From contig CM053335.1 of the NCBI GenBank assembly GCA_028583605.1, positions 12,042,553 through 12,106,552 on the forward strand: a stretch of 64,000 bases of DNA, written 5' to 3'. The position numbers were made by a program, and so were the translations under genes. Positions 34,715 to 46,792 of the stretch are shown here, piece by piece (the stretch's first letter is position 1; each line of letters starts with the position of its first letter). The notes beneath the pieces were generated by a model. That model saw nothing but the letters and a program-made list of their open reading frames with translations. It was not told the DNA's origin and did not search any database. The DNA is from Dastarcus helophoroides (lineage: Eukaryota; Arthropoda; Insecta; Coleoptera; Bothrideridae).

Positions 34715-34985
34715 TAACGGACTGGTCCTTGGTTTTCTTCAAAAATTAAAATACAGAACTGGTCCCCTGAAACCAAGAAAGATTAAAAAACACAACAAAG
34801 GTTGCTCTAACACGTTTCGACAGCCAAGCTGTCATCTTTAGAGAGAAAAGTTTAGTTAGTTAGTTAGTAGTTAGATTTTTCTCTGAAGATGACATCTTGG
34901 CTGTCGAAACGCGTTAGAGCAATCTTTGTTGTGTTTTTTAATCTTTCTTGGTTTCAGGGGACAAGTTCAGTATTTCAATTTTCCA
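34715..34985. mobile_element. Foldback element, both arms, with hammerhead-like core
   Basis: It begins with the terminal TAACGGACTGGTCCTTGG, then left arm, a centre with TTAG tetramers (TTTAGTTAGTTAGTTAGTAG), and the right arm ending TATTTCAATT. The plus-side core at 34879-34919 keeps CTGAAGA (34883-34889), GAAA and the stem III palindrome ACGCGT; one stem II pair is broken. The minus-side core reads CTAAAGA. Confidence 0.88.
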
Positions 34986-35049
34986 AATCTTTTGAAAATA
35001 TCGTCTTTAAAAATTCGAAATTTTTTGAACAGCTCGCCTTAAATCTTCT

Positions 35050-35158
35050 TGCGTTAGAGCGACCTTTGTTGTGTTTTTCAACCTGTCTTGGTTTCAGGGG
35101 ATAAGCTTTGTATTTCAACATTTGAAGATAGCCAGGGATCAGTCCGTTGCACCAAAAC
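35050..35158 (+). mobile_element. Foldback right-half copy
   Basis: A second right arm (GCGTTAGAGCGACCTTTG ... GGGGATAAGCTTTGTATT) and terminal GATAGCCAGGGATCAGTCC lie directly after the previous element, suggesting nested or tandem insertion. It has no core motif. Confidence 0.75.
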
Positions 35159-36217
35159 CGAAGAAAGTGGTCGTAGTTAAACTTAAAATTATCATAGATC
35201 TCATTTACTAGTACTCTACATCTGCTGCTTCATAATGACGTGCCCTTTCGACCTTCTGCCTAAAACGGTTAAATTTGCCATGTAAAACTGTAATCGATAC
35301 TTTATTAGTCAATAATGTTAACCAATTCAAATGTGCTCAATTCCCGAAACTTCCACGGGAATAAATGAATATCTAATGGCGAGTCAAACGCTTCTGCTGT
35401 TTGATAAAAAAATAAATATTTTCCGCACACGCCCCAAAGCGATTTTATATTTTAACCGAATCGAAACGGTCTAGTTGACAATTCAATCGCACCGTATCGA
35501 TCACTGTTATGTTAATTTCGATTTGTTAGAGGTACAAGGTCGATTATGGGAAACGACTCTTATAAATTACCAACCGAAGGGTTAGATGCCCCTCCGAATG
35601 AATACGAAATTGGTCCGCGGACCATTTTTTTTTTGTTCGACGATACTTTTGTATTTTGCACCCTTTAAGTCATGTCTTCCTATCGAATTTTTTTTTGCCA
35701 TCACAATGGGCGACTTTTTTTTTATACATGTGGACTATTCATGGTTTTCTATTAAAATCCTTTCGGAAGGCGCTGGGCGTACATTTTAATGTGCTATTTA
35801 TTCGCATTGTGATTCTGGTAAGACTTTAAATGTGGTGTTAATGGTTGGATTGAGATATATGCCCTCGTTGGTGGTGCCGGAGGGGCCCTTGATGGGTCGA
35901 ATGCGAGCGAAATTTTTTAAATTTATGATTTAAGTGAACAAGTCAGGGGCATTCGATTTAGACTCAACCTTTGGGTCGTTAAAGCTTTGTAGGTTAGCAA
36001 GCTTCAAGTTTTCATAATGTCCCTTTGAAACGTATTAATATTTCTATGTTTTTGTTATGATTTCAGTCGTAGGCACTAGAATATTCATGTGCAATACTAG
36101 CAATAAAGCCCACTTTATATTCGACATGGTACAATGATAACTTTTATTATCAATAAAAGAATAAAGAAAAATCAGCACTTGGAATATTGCTAGAAATTTT
36201 ATTCTCGTGATAGTTTG
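35159..36217. other. Unique stretch, nothing recognised
   Basis: Moderately GC-richer around 35480-36000. No splice-supported exon, element end or tandem repeat was seen. The 67-codon plus-strand frame at 35586-35789 is Phe-rich and unsupported. Confidence 0.35.
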
Positions 36218-36739
36218 TCCTTCACAATTTAAAATTCGAATTTTTGACTAGTTTCTAGATCAAATCTATCGAGTAAACAATCTTGTTTGCATATACTGAC
36301 AATTTTTTTAAAATGTCGAGTTAATCTTTCTTTTAATTTGCCAAGCCCATTATTTGAAATTTTCTGCAATGCATAAAGAAGCAACAAATTTTAAGAGTAC
36401 TTTAAAGCTTTGAATAAACACTCAGTTTTTTTTTTTGCCAACAACATCCATGAATAACTATAAATGTGATTAATTTCAGTCCTTCACAATTTAAATCTCG
36501 AATTTTGGACTAGTTTCCAGATCAAATTTATCGAGTAAACAATTTTGTTTGCATCTAGTGACAATTTTTTTAAAATGTCGAGTTAATCTTTCTTTTAATT
36601 TGCCAAGCCCATTATTTTACATATTCTACAATGCATGAAGAAGCAACAAATTTTAATAGTACTTTAAAGCTTTGAATGAACACTCAGTTTTTTTTTGCCA
36701 ACAACATCTATGTATAACTATAAATGTGATTAATTTCAG
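36218..36739. repeat. Tandem duplication of a ~261-bp unit
   Basis: Copy 1 is 36218-36479 and copy 2 is 36480-36739. Both start TCCTTCACAATTTAAA and end GTGATTAATTTCAG, with few differences. Copies abut exactly. Confidence 0.93.
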
Positions 36740-37385
36740 ACCTGAAGAGTTGTAAATTCGCGATAAAAGAGATTTGCCTTCCGTTCGACTGGCCTAATAC
36801 CAAAATCTCCATTCAGCTGGTTTCATAAGTAACCCTTGCACAACCTGAAATCTTGCAACATAACAAATTATAACAATATCGATAACAAGGGCTTTTCTAT
36901 TTACAGAATACGAGCTTAGCTGAAAGGTCTTTGAAAACCCAACATTGTGTGTAGCATTCGTACCAAAAGGGCATTATGCGAGTGGAAGTGGGCTTGAAAA
37001 ATCCGATTTCCTCCCTATAAACCGCCCTCGCACCGCAGGCAATAAAGGCACATAAGAACCGACGGCATATGGCCACTTTTCTTACGTACAAAATGCCAAG
37101 CCATTGTGTTATTGTCAATCGCAGATGTTAAACGTATTCTAAGGAGCTTTTTACAATTTTACTGTATATTTGCACTAAGTGGTCATTTAGAGCTTTGTTA
37201 TCAATCAGTTTAACTAAAAAAGTTTATAAACAACATTTTCGATGTGAATAGCGTTGAATTTTTGTAAAATAAAACCACAACTAAGGAATTTTAACTGTAG
37301 AGATCTAAATAAGCAAAGTTTTAAGTGTAACATGAAATAAAGTTCCTAATCTAATTCCCCCTTTTTCAGTTTGACATGATTTCTA
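36740..37385. other. Unique stretch, nothing recognised
   Basis: A 73-codon minus-strand frame (36897-37118) lies in a mildly GC-richer patch, but has no recognisable motif. Confidence 0.35.
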
Positions 37386-37389
37386 TTTG

Positions 37390-37660
37390 AGGGCCTCTAC
37401 TGAACTTTCTTGACATGGTTTTATTAGGTATTTTCCGAATTATGTCTACTTGTTTCTTGCTTAATTAGTCAGGTTTAGGAAGAGACCTTTTAATTCCACT
37501 TTAATATCATCAATCAGTGTCTTATTTTTTATCAGTTTAGTTGTGTTTTAATAGAATTAGTAGCTGCAATGTCGCTAAAAACGTACAAAACAAAATATCT
37601 GGTGCATGCGAAGGCTATCATTATGCGCTTCAGACTGTCGAGAATTACAGGGCCACGGAT
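37390..37660 (+). repeat. Dispersed repeat of unknown class (complete-site copy)
   Basis: Runs from about ACTTTCTTGACATGGTTTTA to CTTCAGACTGTCGAGAATTA. It is the plus-strand paralogue of the minus-strand copy at about 47590-48285. It lacks the MITE that interrupts that copy and so shows the empty target site (around GCTTAATTAGTCAGG near 37470). Nature of the parent element is unknown. Confidence 0.75.
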
Positions 37661-37844
37661 AGACTGCCCCGCTGATTTGCAATAGCTACGTTCTGCTCAA
37701 CTACTTTGCCCCGTCTCAGCAAGATGCTCGGATGTGCAGGCCCGGCCTAGGTGACAACGACTGCAACTTTTAAATTAGGCTCTAAGTCTGAGCGATTATT
37801 AACTGTTTGATTGTAATTTTTTGATATGTTCGATAACAAATACT
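37661..37844. other. GC-richer unique stretch next to the LTR
   Basis: Contains ACTACTTTGCCCCGTCTCAG and GGCCCGGCCTAGG. No gene was recognised. Confidence 0.35.
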
Positions 37845-37848
37845 ATAT

Positions 37849-38210
37849 TGTTGTGGGCTTATCGGTTCGAATTGATTATTAACACTTGAATTGAATAATA
37901 CCCACTTTATTACCAAACTAAACTCGGAACACTACAACTGAATAATGAACTCACTTATTTACTTCTACTGACTCACTAATTACACTGACTGACTCTAACT
38001 AACTGACTCGAGGGAAAGGCGACCGCCTTATATATTTTTGGCTCCCAGGTTCTGGAAAAATCCCGCAGATAAGCCTTATCGTTTGCCGAAATTTCTGGAA
38101 CGCTTATCTGCCGTTTGCTTCGTCTTCGTTATCGCGGCCGATTTTCCTTTATCAGATCTTTCTAGAAAAATTTCTTACGTACTAAATTCTATAATTTACA
38201 TTTTGCTACA
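37849..38210 (-). mobile_element. Solo LTR of a Gypsy-like retrotransposon (copy 2)
   Basis: A 362-bp LTR in minus orientation. Read on the minus strand it starts TGTAGCAAAATG and ends CCCACAACA. ATAT flanks it on both sides (37845-37848, 38211-38214), the same 4-bp target as copy 1. TATA box at 38027-38034 (minus), initiator TCAGT over 38002-38006 with its A at 38004, again 30 bp from the TATA start. AATAAA on the minus strand at 37906-37911. No coding region adjoins it. It is clearly the same family as 27279-27622 but has diverged, so the two are separate insertions, not one element's pair of LTRs. Confidence 0.88.
38088..38100 (-). promoter_or_regulatory. Heat-shock element in LTR copy 2
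   Basis: On the plus strand GAAATTTCTGGAA; on the minus strand TTCCAGAAATTTC, identical to the site in copy 1 and at the same place relative to the inverted GATA palindrome (GATAAGCCTTATC) and TATA box. Confidence 0.7.
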
Positions 38211-38860
38211 ATATCTTATTAAACAGAAAAGTTACTAACAAATTAGGTTTATAATAATTAACTAGCTAAAGTAAGTAGATACCACTTACTACTGTACGGT
38301 TAGCATTTTCTTTAACGATAATAAATCGATCTATTTACTTTCGAAATTTTTCCAAAATTTCGATTTTTATTTTTCAACTTTCGCCCAAAAAAATTTCAGT
38401 CTTTTCTCCAACATTTCGAAGTTTTTTCAACATTTTAACTCTTCTTTTCAAAACCTCGACTTTTTGCAAAAATAAGACGTTATTTTGCACATTTTTACTT
38501 TACAGAAGATTTCGTTTTTATCATAAATTTTTGAGTTTTCAAAAATTATGACATTTTTAAAAATTTAGACATTTTTAAAAATTTTATTTTTAAAATTCCT
38601 AAACCTTGTTAAAATTTTGTTTTCGTGAACATGTCGAGTTTTCAAACTTTTGAATTTTTATTCTTCATGGTAGACCCTTATTGACCGGAAATATTATGTT
38701 TTTTTTCAATTTATTTAACATTTCTTCGGCCCAGTTTGGCAATATTTAAATTTTTATGGTTTGTTGACAATTTTCTAAACAGTTTGTGAATTTTTCTCAA
38801 TATCTTGATTTCATTTCAAAATTTTAACCATGTTCATGAAAATTTCGCCTTTCTTTAATA
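38211..38860. repeat. AT-rich DNA grading into satellite
   Basis: Unique to about 38330, then T-rich words without a clear period. Confidence 0.45.
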
Positions 38861-41800
38861 ATTTTTGACGTCCGACTTCAAAATTTCAGCTTTACCAAGG
38901 ATTCGATTATTTAAAAAATTTTATATTTTAAGAATTTGGAATATTTTTGAAAATTTCATACTTTTCTGATAATTTCGACCTTTTCAAAATTTAGTTTTTC
39001 GAAAATTTCATGTGTTTTTGAAAATTTGACTCTGAACATTTTTTATAATTCAACATTTTTAAAAGGTTGGGTTTGTTCCAAATTTTGACCTTTTTCATCA
39101 AAATTTCGTCTCTTCAAAATGTTAAATTTTGACGTTTGACCTCAAAATTTTAGCTTTATCCGGAGTTTGGATTTTTTTAAAATATTTTGTTTTAGAAAAG
39201 TCGAATATTTTTGAAAATTTCAACTTTTCTGACAATTTCTACTTTTTCAAAAATTGGCTTTTTGAAAATTTCAGGTGTTTTTGAAAAATTGACACTGAAT
39301 ATTTTTCATGAGCCGAGTTTTTAAAAAGATTGGGTTTGTTCCAAATTTTGACTATTTTCATCAAAATTTCGTCTTCCTTCAAAATTTTAATTTTCGACGT
39401 TTGACTTCAAAATTTCAGCTTTATACGCAGTTTTGATTATTTAAAACATTTTAGGTTATAAGAATTTCGAATATTTTTGAAAATTTCAACTTTTCTGATA
39501 ATTTCGACTCTTTCAAAAATTGATTTTTCGAAAATTTCAGGTGTTTTTGAAAAATTGACACTGAAGATTTTCCATGAGTCGATTTTTTTAAAATGTTGGA
39601 TGTGTTCCAAATATTGACTATTTTCATCAAAATTTCTTCCTTCTCCAAAATATTAAATTTCGACGTTTGACTTCAAAATTTCAGTTTCATCTGGAGCTTC
39701 GATTTTTTAAAAAATGTTATGTTTTAAGAAAATCGAATATTTTTTTTTTGAAATTTCTAACTTTTTTAACAATTTCGACTGTTTCAGAAATTAGCTTTTC
39801 AAAAATTTCAGGTGTTTTTAAAAATTTGACAGAGCATTTTTCATTAATCCAGTTTTTTTAAAAGGTTGGATTTGTTATAAACTTTCACTATTTTTATCAA
39901 AATTTTGTCTTTCCTCAAAATATTAAATTTCGACGTTTGACTTCAAAATTTAAGGTTTATCTGGAGTTTCGAATTTTTAAAAAATGTTACGTTTTAAGAA
40001 AATACATTATTTTTAAAAATTTTAACTTTTCTGACAATTTCTACTTCCTCAAAAATTGGCTTTTCAAAAATTTCAGGTGTTTTTGAAAAATTGACACTGA
40101 ACCTTTTTCATAAGTCGAGTTTTTTAAAAGGTTGGGTTTGTTCCAAGTTTTGACTATTTTCATCAAAATTTCGTCTTTCTTCAAAATTTTAATTTTCGAC
40201 GTTTGACTTCAAAATTTCAGCTTTAAACGGAGTTTGGAGTGTTTAAAAAATGTTATGTTTTAAGTAAATCGAATATTTTTGAAAATTTTAACTTTTCTGA
40301 CAATTTTGACTCTTCCAAGATTGGCTTTTTGAAAATTTCAGGTGTTTTTGAAAAACTTAACACTGAACATTTTTCATAAGTCGAGTTTTTTTAAAAGATA
40401 GGATTTGTTCCAAATTTTGTCTATTTTCATCAAAATTTCATCTTTTATCAAAATTTTGATTCTCTTAAGAGTTTGTCTACAAAGTTTTCGCTTCATTCAG
40501 AATTTTGATTTTTAACTTCTTCAAATTTTTGACTATTTTTAAAATATTAAACTTTGCTGATGACTTCGACATTTTTAAAATTTTAATTTTTAAATTTTTT
40601 TTTTTAAAAACCTGCCAATGAACATTTTTGATAAGTCGAGTTTTTTAAAAATTTGGATATTTTCCAACTTTTGACTATTTTAATCAAACTTTCATCTTTT
40701 ATCAAAGTTTTGATTTTTTTTTAAAGTTTGGCTACAACATTTTCGCTTCATCCGAAATTATGATTTTTTCAAAAATTTAACTTCTTCAAATTTTTAACTA
40801 TTTTTGAAATCTTTAACTTTTCTGATGATTTCGACATTTTTAAACTTTTAATTTTTGAAAACATGCCAGTGAACATTTTTGATAAGTCTAGGTTTTTGGA
40901 AGTTTGGATTTGTACAAAATTTTGACTATTTTCATCAAAATTTCATCTTTTACCAAAATTTTGATTTTATTAAAAGTTTAGCTTCAAAATTTTCGCTTCA
41001 TCCAGAATTTCGATTTTTCGAAAAATTTAGCTTCTTCCAATTTTTGGCTATTTTTGAAATCTTTAACTTTTATGATGATTTCAATATTTTTAAACTTTTA
41101 ATTTTCGAAAATTTTTTGTGAGAACTTGACAATGAACATCTTTGGTAAGTCGACTTTTTGAAGGGTTGGATTTGTTCCAAATTTTGACTATTTTCATCAA
41201 AATTTCATCTTATATCAAAATTTTGATTTTTTTAAAAGTTTAGCTACAAAATTTTCGCTTCATCCAGAATTTCGATTTTTCGAAAAATTTAGCTTCTTCC
41301 AATTTTTGACTATTTTTGAAATCTTTAACTTTTATGATGATTTCGATATTTTTAAACTTTTAATTTTCGAAAATTTTTTGTGAAAACTTGACAATGAACA
41401 TCTTTGATAAGTCGAGTTTTTGAAGGGTTGGATTTGTTCCAAATTTTGACTATTTTCATCAAAATATCATTTTATATTAAAATTTTGATTTTTTTTAATG
41501 TTTGGCTACAACATTTTTGTTTATTCAGAATAACGATTTTTTCAAAAACTTAATTTCTCCAGATTTTCGACTATTTTTGAAATCTTTAACTTTTATGAAG
41601 ATCTCAACATTTTCAAACTTTTACTTTTTCAAGTTTTTTTGTTGAAAACTTGCCATGAACATTTTTGATAAATCGAGTTTTTTGAAAGTTTAAATTTGTT
41701 CCAAATTTTGACTATTTTCATCAGAATATCATTTTGTATCAAAATTTTAATTTTTTTAAATGTTTCGCTACATAATTTTTGCTTCATCCAAAATTTCGAT

Positions 41801-43010
41801 TTTCCAAAAATTTAACTTCTCAAATTTTCAACAATTTTTGAAAGTTTTAACTTTTCTGATAATTTCGACAATTTTAACGTTTTAATTTTCGAAAGTTTCT
41901 TTTGAAATTTTGCCAATGAACATTTTTGATAGGGCAAGTTTTTTGAAAGTTTGGATTTGTTCCAAATTTTCACTATTTTCATCAAAATTTTATCTTTTAT
42001 TAAAATTTTGAGTTTTTAAATGTTCGGCTACAAAATTTTCGCTTCATCCAGAATTACGATTTTTTCAAAAATTTAACTCCTTCAAATTTTCGACTAATTT
42101 TGAAATTTTTTCACTTTTCTGATGATTTCGACATTTTAAAACTTTTAATGTTTGAAAATTCTTTTTTTAAACTTGCGAGTTTTTTGAAAGTTTGCATTTG
42201 TTCTAAATGTTGACTATTTTCATCAAAATTCCATCTTATAGCAAAATTTTAATTTTTTTAAACGTTCGTCCACAAGATTTTCGTTTCATCCAGAATTTCA
42301 ATTTTTTTCAAATATTTAACTTCTTCAAATTTTCGACTATTTTTGAAAATCTTAACTTTTCTGATAATTTTGACAATTTTGGAGTTTTTTTCTGTAAACC
42401 CACCAATGAACATTTTTGGTAAGTCAAGTTTTTTCAAAGTTTGGATTTGTTCCAAATTTGCACTATTTTCATCAAAATTTTGTCTTTATTTAAATTTTGA
42501 TTGTTTTAAAAGTTTGTCTACAAAATTTTTGCTTTATCCAGAATTTCGATTTTTCCAAAAATTTAACTTCTTCAAATTTTCGATTCTTTATAAAATCTTT
42601 AATTTGTATGATGATTTCGCCATTTTTAAACTTTTAATTTTCGAAAATTTTTATTTTTGTAAACTTGCCATTGAATATTTTTGATAAGTCGAGTATTTTG
42701 AAAGATCGGATTTGTTCCAAATCTTGATTATTTTCATCAAAATTTCATCCTTTATCAAAATTTTGAGTTTGTTAAATGTTTGGCTACAAAATTTTTGCCT
42801 TATCCAGAATTTCAATATTTTCAAAAATTTACCTCTTCAAATTTTCGATCATTTTTGAAAATTTTAATTTTTCTGATGATTTCAACATTTTCAAAATTTT
42901 AATTTTCAAAAATTTTTCTTGAAAACTTGTCAATGAACAATTTTGATAAGTCAAGTTTTTTGAAAGGTTGGATTTAGTCCAAATTTTGATTTTATTTCAA
43001 AATTTACACT
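38860..43010. repeat. T-rich satellite array, unit about 263 bp, about 16 copies
   Basis: The marker GGTTGGGTTTGTTCCAAATT or a close variant recurs every 240-269 bp (for example near 39063, 39327, 39594, 39863, 40130, 41162, 41424, 41688, 41950, 42431, 42697 and 42960). Units contain TCATCAAAATTTC and CTTCATCCAGAATTTCGA blocks. Early units (to about 40.4 kb) carry a GACGTTTGACTTC block that later ones lack, so two subtypes are arranged in sequence. Short frames are repeat shadows. Confidence 0.88.
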
Positions 43011-43995
43011 CTTTTTTCATAATTTGGATTTTTTGTCAAAATTTGGATTTTGTTAAGACTAGATTTTTTCTCGAAATTTCGATATTTATCAAAATGTCTA
43101 AATTCCTCGGGTCTACGTAGAAAGATATATAATTTTTTTAAAATTTCGTTTTTTTCATAAAAATTTCGAGTGTTTTGATTTTTTTTGAAAATATCGACTT
43201 TTTTAAAAATTACAACGCTTTTGCAAAACTTTCACCTCCTCAAAATTCCTACTTATTACGAAAATGTAGTGTTTGAAAACTTGTTCTTTTCAAGAATTTT
43301 GCCTTATTTAGGTTTTTGATTTTTTTTAAATGTCACCTGTTTTAAAATTCGTTTTTTTTCCAAATATTAACTTTCATTAAAAATTTTAATTCGTATTAAA
43401 TTTGATTCTTTTGTTACAACTTTTTTTAGAAGGCAAATTTTTTTGCAAACTTTCAATTTTTAAATTCTGATATTTTCTTAAAATGTCGACTTTTTCGATT
43501 TTTTTTGAAAATTTCGTCTTTGAAAATTTTGACTTTTCTTAAGTTACGGCATTTCTTAAAATGTCGACTTTTTCTAAAACATTCTACTTTTTTTTTGAAA
43601 AAAGTCAACAATTTGATGTTGACGTTTCATTTTTCAAAATTTCGACTTTCTTTTCAAAAGTTCGGTATTTTTTAAAAATTATGATTTAATTTATTTATAT
43701 TTTGTAAATTTCCAATTAAATTTTTGACTCAAAAAACCGTTCGTCTTTTCGGTAAACTTTTAAAATATTCAAAATATTTATTTTTTGTTGAAAATATTAC
43801 CATTTAAAAATTGCAACCTTTTTTGAAAATTTCGACCTTTCTGATAATTTCGATTTTCGTTTTTTAGTGAAGAAATAGTAATTTAGATCTTTTAAAAATT
43901 TCAACTTTTTTGAGCACTTCATTAAGAATTATTTTAAATATGGATATTTTTTTAAAATTTGGAATATTTTTAAAAATTTTGGTTTTTTTTAAATG
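43011..43995. repeat. T-rich low-complexity DNA
   Basis: Degenerate TTTTTTCAAAATTT words with no regular period and no gene. Confidence 0.55.
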
Positions 43996-44755
43996 TATTT
44001 CGTTTGTCATATTTCGTATTTCGTATTTCCTATTTCGTATATCGTACTTCGTACTTAGTATTTCATGTTTCGTATTTCGTATTTCGTATTTCGTATTTCG
44101 TATTTCGTATTTCGTATTTCGTATTTCGTATTTCGTATTTCGTATTTCGTATTTCGTATTTCGTATTTCGTATTTCGTATTTCGTATTTCGTACTTCGTA
44201 CTTCGTATTTCGTATTTCCTATCTCGTATCTCGTATTTCCTTTTTCGTATTTCGTATTTGGTATTTCGTATTTAGTATTTCGTATTTTGTATTTCCTATT
44301 TCCTATTTCCTATTTCCTATTTCCTATTTCCTATTTCCTATTTCCTATTTCCTATTTCCTATTTCCTATTTCCTATTTCCTATTTCCTATTTCCTATTTC
44401 CTATTTCCTATTTCCTATTTCCTATTTCCTATTTCCTATTTCCTATTTCCTATTTCCTATTTCCTATTTCCTATTTCCTATTTCCTATTTCCTATTTCCT
44501 ATTTCCTATTTCCTATTTCCTATTTCCTATTTCCTATTTTTTATTTCCTATTTCCTATTTCCTATTTCCTATTTCCTATTTCCTATTTCCTATTTCCTAT
44601 TTCCTATTTCCTATTTCCTATTTCCTATTTCCTATTTCCTATTTCCTATTTCCTATTTCCTATTTCCTATTTCCTATTTCCTATTTCCTATTTCCTATTT
44701 CCTATTTCCTATTTTCTATTTTCTATTTCCTATTTCCTATTTCCTATTTCCAAAC
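43996..44755. repeat. Heptamer arrays (TTTCGTA)n then (TTTCCTA)n
   Basis: From about 44000 to 44285 the unit is mostly TTTCGTA with variants; from about 44290 to 44755 it is nearly pure TTTCCTA (about 66 units). A 7-bp unit without stops in any frame makes long open frames (ISYFVFR and ISYFLFP repeats, up to 323 codons) that are not genes. Confidence 0.96.
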
Positions 44756-45780
44756 ATTAAAAAAAATCAAAATTTTGATGAAAGATGAAATTTTGATGAA
44801 AAATAGTCAAAATTTGGAACAAATTCAAACTTTTAAAAAACTTGACTTATCAAATATGTTAATTAGCAAGTTTTCAAAAAAAATTTCGAAAATTAAAAGT
44901 TTAAAAATGTCGAAATGGTCAGCAAAGTTAAAGATTTTAAAAATATTCAAAAACTTGAGAAGACTTGGAAAATAGTTAAAATTTGGAACAAATCCAACCC
45001 TTTAAAAAACTCGATTTATCAAAAATGTTTATTGTCAAGTTTTCACAAAAATTTTTCCAAAATTAAAAGTTTAAAAATTTCATCATAAAAGTTGAACTTT
45101 CAAAAATAGTCGAAAATTTGAAGAAGTTAAATTTTTGAAAAATATCATAATTCTGGATGAAGCGAAAATTTTGTAGCCAAACCTTTAAAAAAAATCAAAA
45201 TTTAAATAAAGATAAAATGTTGATGAAAATAGTCAAAATTTGGAACAAATCCAAACTTTCAAAAAACTGGACTTATCAAAGATGTTCATTGTAAAAAGTT
45301 TTCAAAAACAAATTTCGCAAATTAAAACTTTAAAGGTGTCGAAATCATCAGAAAAGTTAAAATTTTCAAAAATATTCGAAAATTGGAAGAAGCTAAATTT
45401 TTGGAAAAATCGAAATTCTGGATGAAGCGAAAATTTTTTACACAAACTTTTAAAAGAATCAAGATTTTGATAAAAGATGAAATTTTGATGAAAATTGACA
45501 AAATTTGGCACAAATCCAATCTTTTAAGAAATCTCGACTTGTGAAAAATGTTCAGCGTTAAATTTTCATAAACAACTGAAATTTTCAAAAACCAAATTTG
45601 AAAAAGTCGAAATTGTCAGAAAAGTTAAAATTGTCAAAAATATTCGATTTACTTAAAACATAGCATTTTTTAAAACTCCAAACTCCGGATAAAGCTGAAA
45701 TTTTGAAGTCAAACGTAGATAATTAAAATTTTGAAGAAAAACGAAATTTTGATGAAAATACTCAAAATTTGGAACAAACC
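44756..45780. repeat. Inverted segment of the 263-bp satellite
   Basis: Read on the minus strand, this segment matches the later-type units of the 38860-43010 array (TTTGGATTTGTTCCAAATTT, CTTCATCCAGAATTTCGA). It is therefore about four units in opposite orientation, separated from the main array by the heptamer tract, giving a large imperfect palindrome. Confidence 0.85.
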
Positions 45781-46577
45781 CATTTCCTATTTCCTATTTT
45801 GTATTTCGTGTTTCCTATTTCGTATTTCGTATTTCGTACTTAGTACTTAGTACTTCGTATTTCGTATTTCGTATTTCGTATTTCGTATTTCGTATTTCGT
45901 ATTTCGTATTTCGTATTTCGTATTTCGTATTTCGTATTTCGTATTTCGTATTTCGTAATTCGTATTTCGTATTTCGTATTTCGTATTTCGTATTTCGTAT
46001 TTCGTATTTCGTATTTCGTATTCGTATTTCGTATTTCGTATTTCGTATTTCGTATTTCGTATTTCGTATTCGTATTTCGTATTTCGTATTTCGTATTTCG
46101 TATTCGTATTTCGATATTTCGTATTTCGTATTTCGTATTTCGTATTTCGTATTTCGTATTTCGTATTTCGTATTTCGTATTTCGTATTTCGTATTTCGTA
46201 TTTCGTATTTCGTATTTCGTATTTCGTATTTCGTATTTCGTATTTCGTATTTCGTATTTCGTATTTCGTATTTCGTATTTCGTATTTCGTAATTTCGTAT
46301 TTCGTATTTCGTATTTCGTATTTCGTATTTCGTATTTCGTACTTAGTATTTCATATTTCGTATTTCGTATTTCGTATTTCGTATTTCGTATTTCGTATTT
46401 CGTATTTCGTATTTCGTATTTCGTATTTCGTATTTCGTATTTCGTATTTCGTATTTCGTATTTCGTATTTCGTATTTCGTATTTCGTATTTCGTATTTCG
46501 TATTTCGTATTTCGTATTTCGTATTTCGTATTTCGTATTTCGTATTTCGTATTTCGTATTTCGTATTTCGTATTTTG
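45781..46577. repeat. Second (TTTCGTA)n heptamer array
   Basis: About 104 units, interrupted by a few single-base losses and TACTTAG variants. Same strand orientation as the array at 43996-44755. Minus-strand NTKYEIR-repeat frames (up to 251 codons) are artefacts. Confidence 0.96.
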
Positions 46578-46792
46578 TATTCCACAAAATTCCATGCTTC
46601 AAGACCCATTGTCTGTCAGACATTGTTTAGAATTTTAAAAAGCAGATTTTATCCTTCTATGGGATGAATTTCCAAAAACGCCGATACTGATTTATTTATA
46701 AAGGGAAACCTAAACATCAAGTTTCATATTTCTAACTTTAAAAAATGGTTCAGTTCTGTATAGAGTTTCATCACCTTTTTAATCCCTTAGGG
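46578..46792. other. Unique stretch, nothing recognised
   Basis: Short AT-rich unique DNA between the heptamer array and a hAT MITE. Confidence 0.4.

Noticed and set aside
34852..34870. Short TTAG repeat as possible telomeric remnant
   Set aside because: TTAG tetramers, not TTAGG, and only a few copies within the foldback centre.
44004..44975. Long plus-strand ORFs (up to 323 codons) with ISYFLFP repeats
   Set aside because: Produced by a 7-bp unit lacking stops in all frames; all three frames give the same peptide cycle, and there is no non-repeat coding part.
43996..46577. Telomere-like heptamer
   Set aside because: TTTCGTA does not match insect TTAGG or the plant TTTAGGG telomere motif, and the arrays are internal.
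45840..46623. Minus-strand ORFs of NTKYEIR repeats
   Set aside because: Same explanation: the complement of (TTTCGTA)n is also stop-free in every frame.
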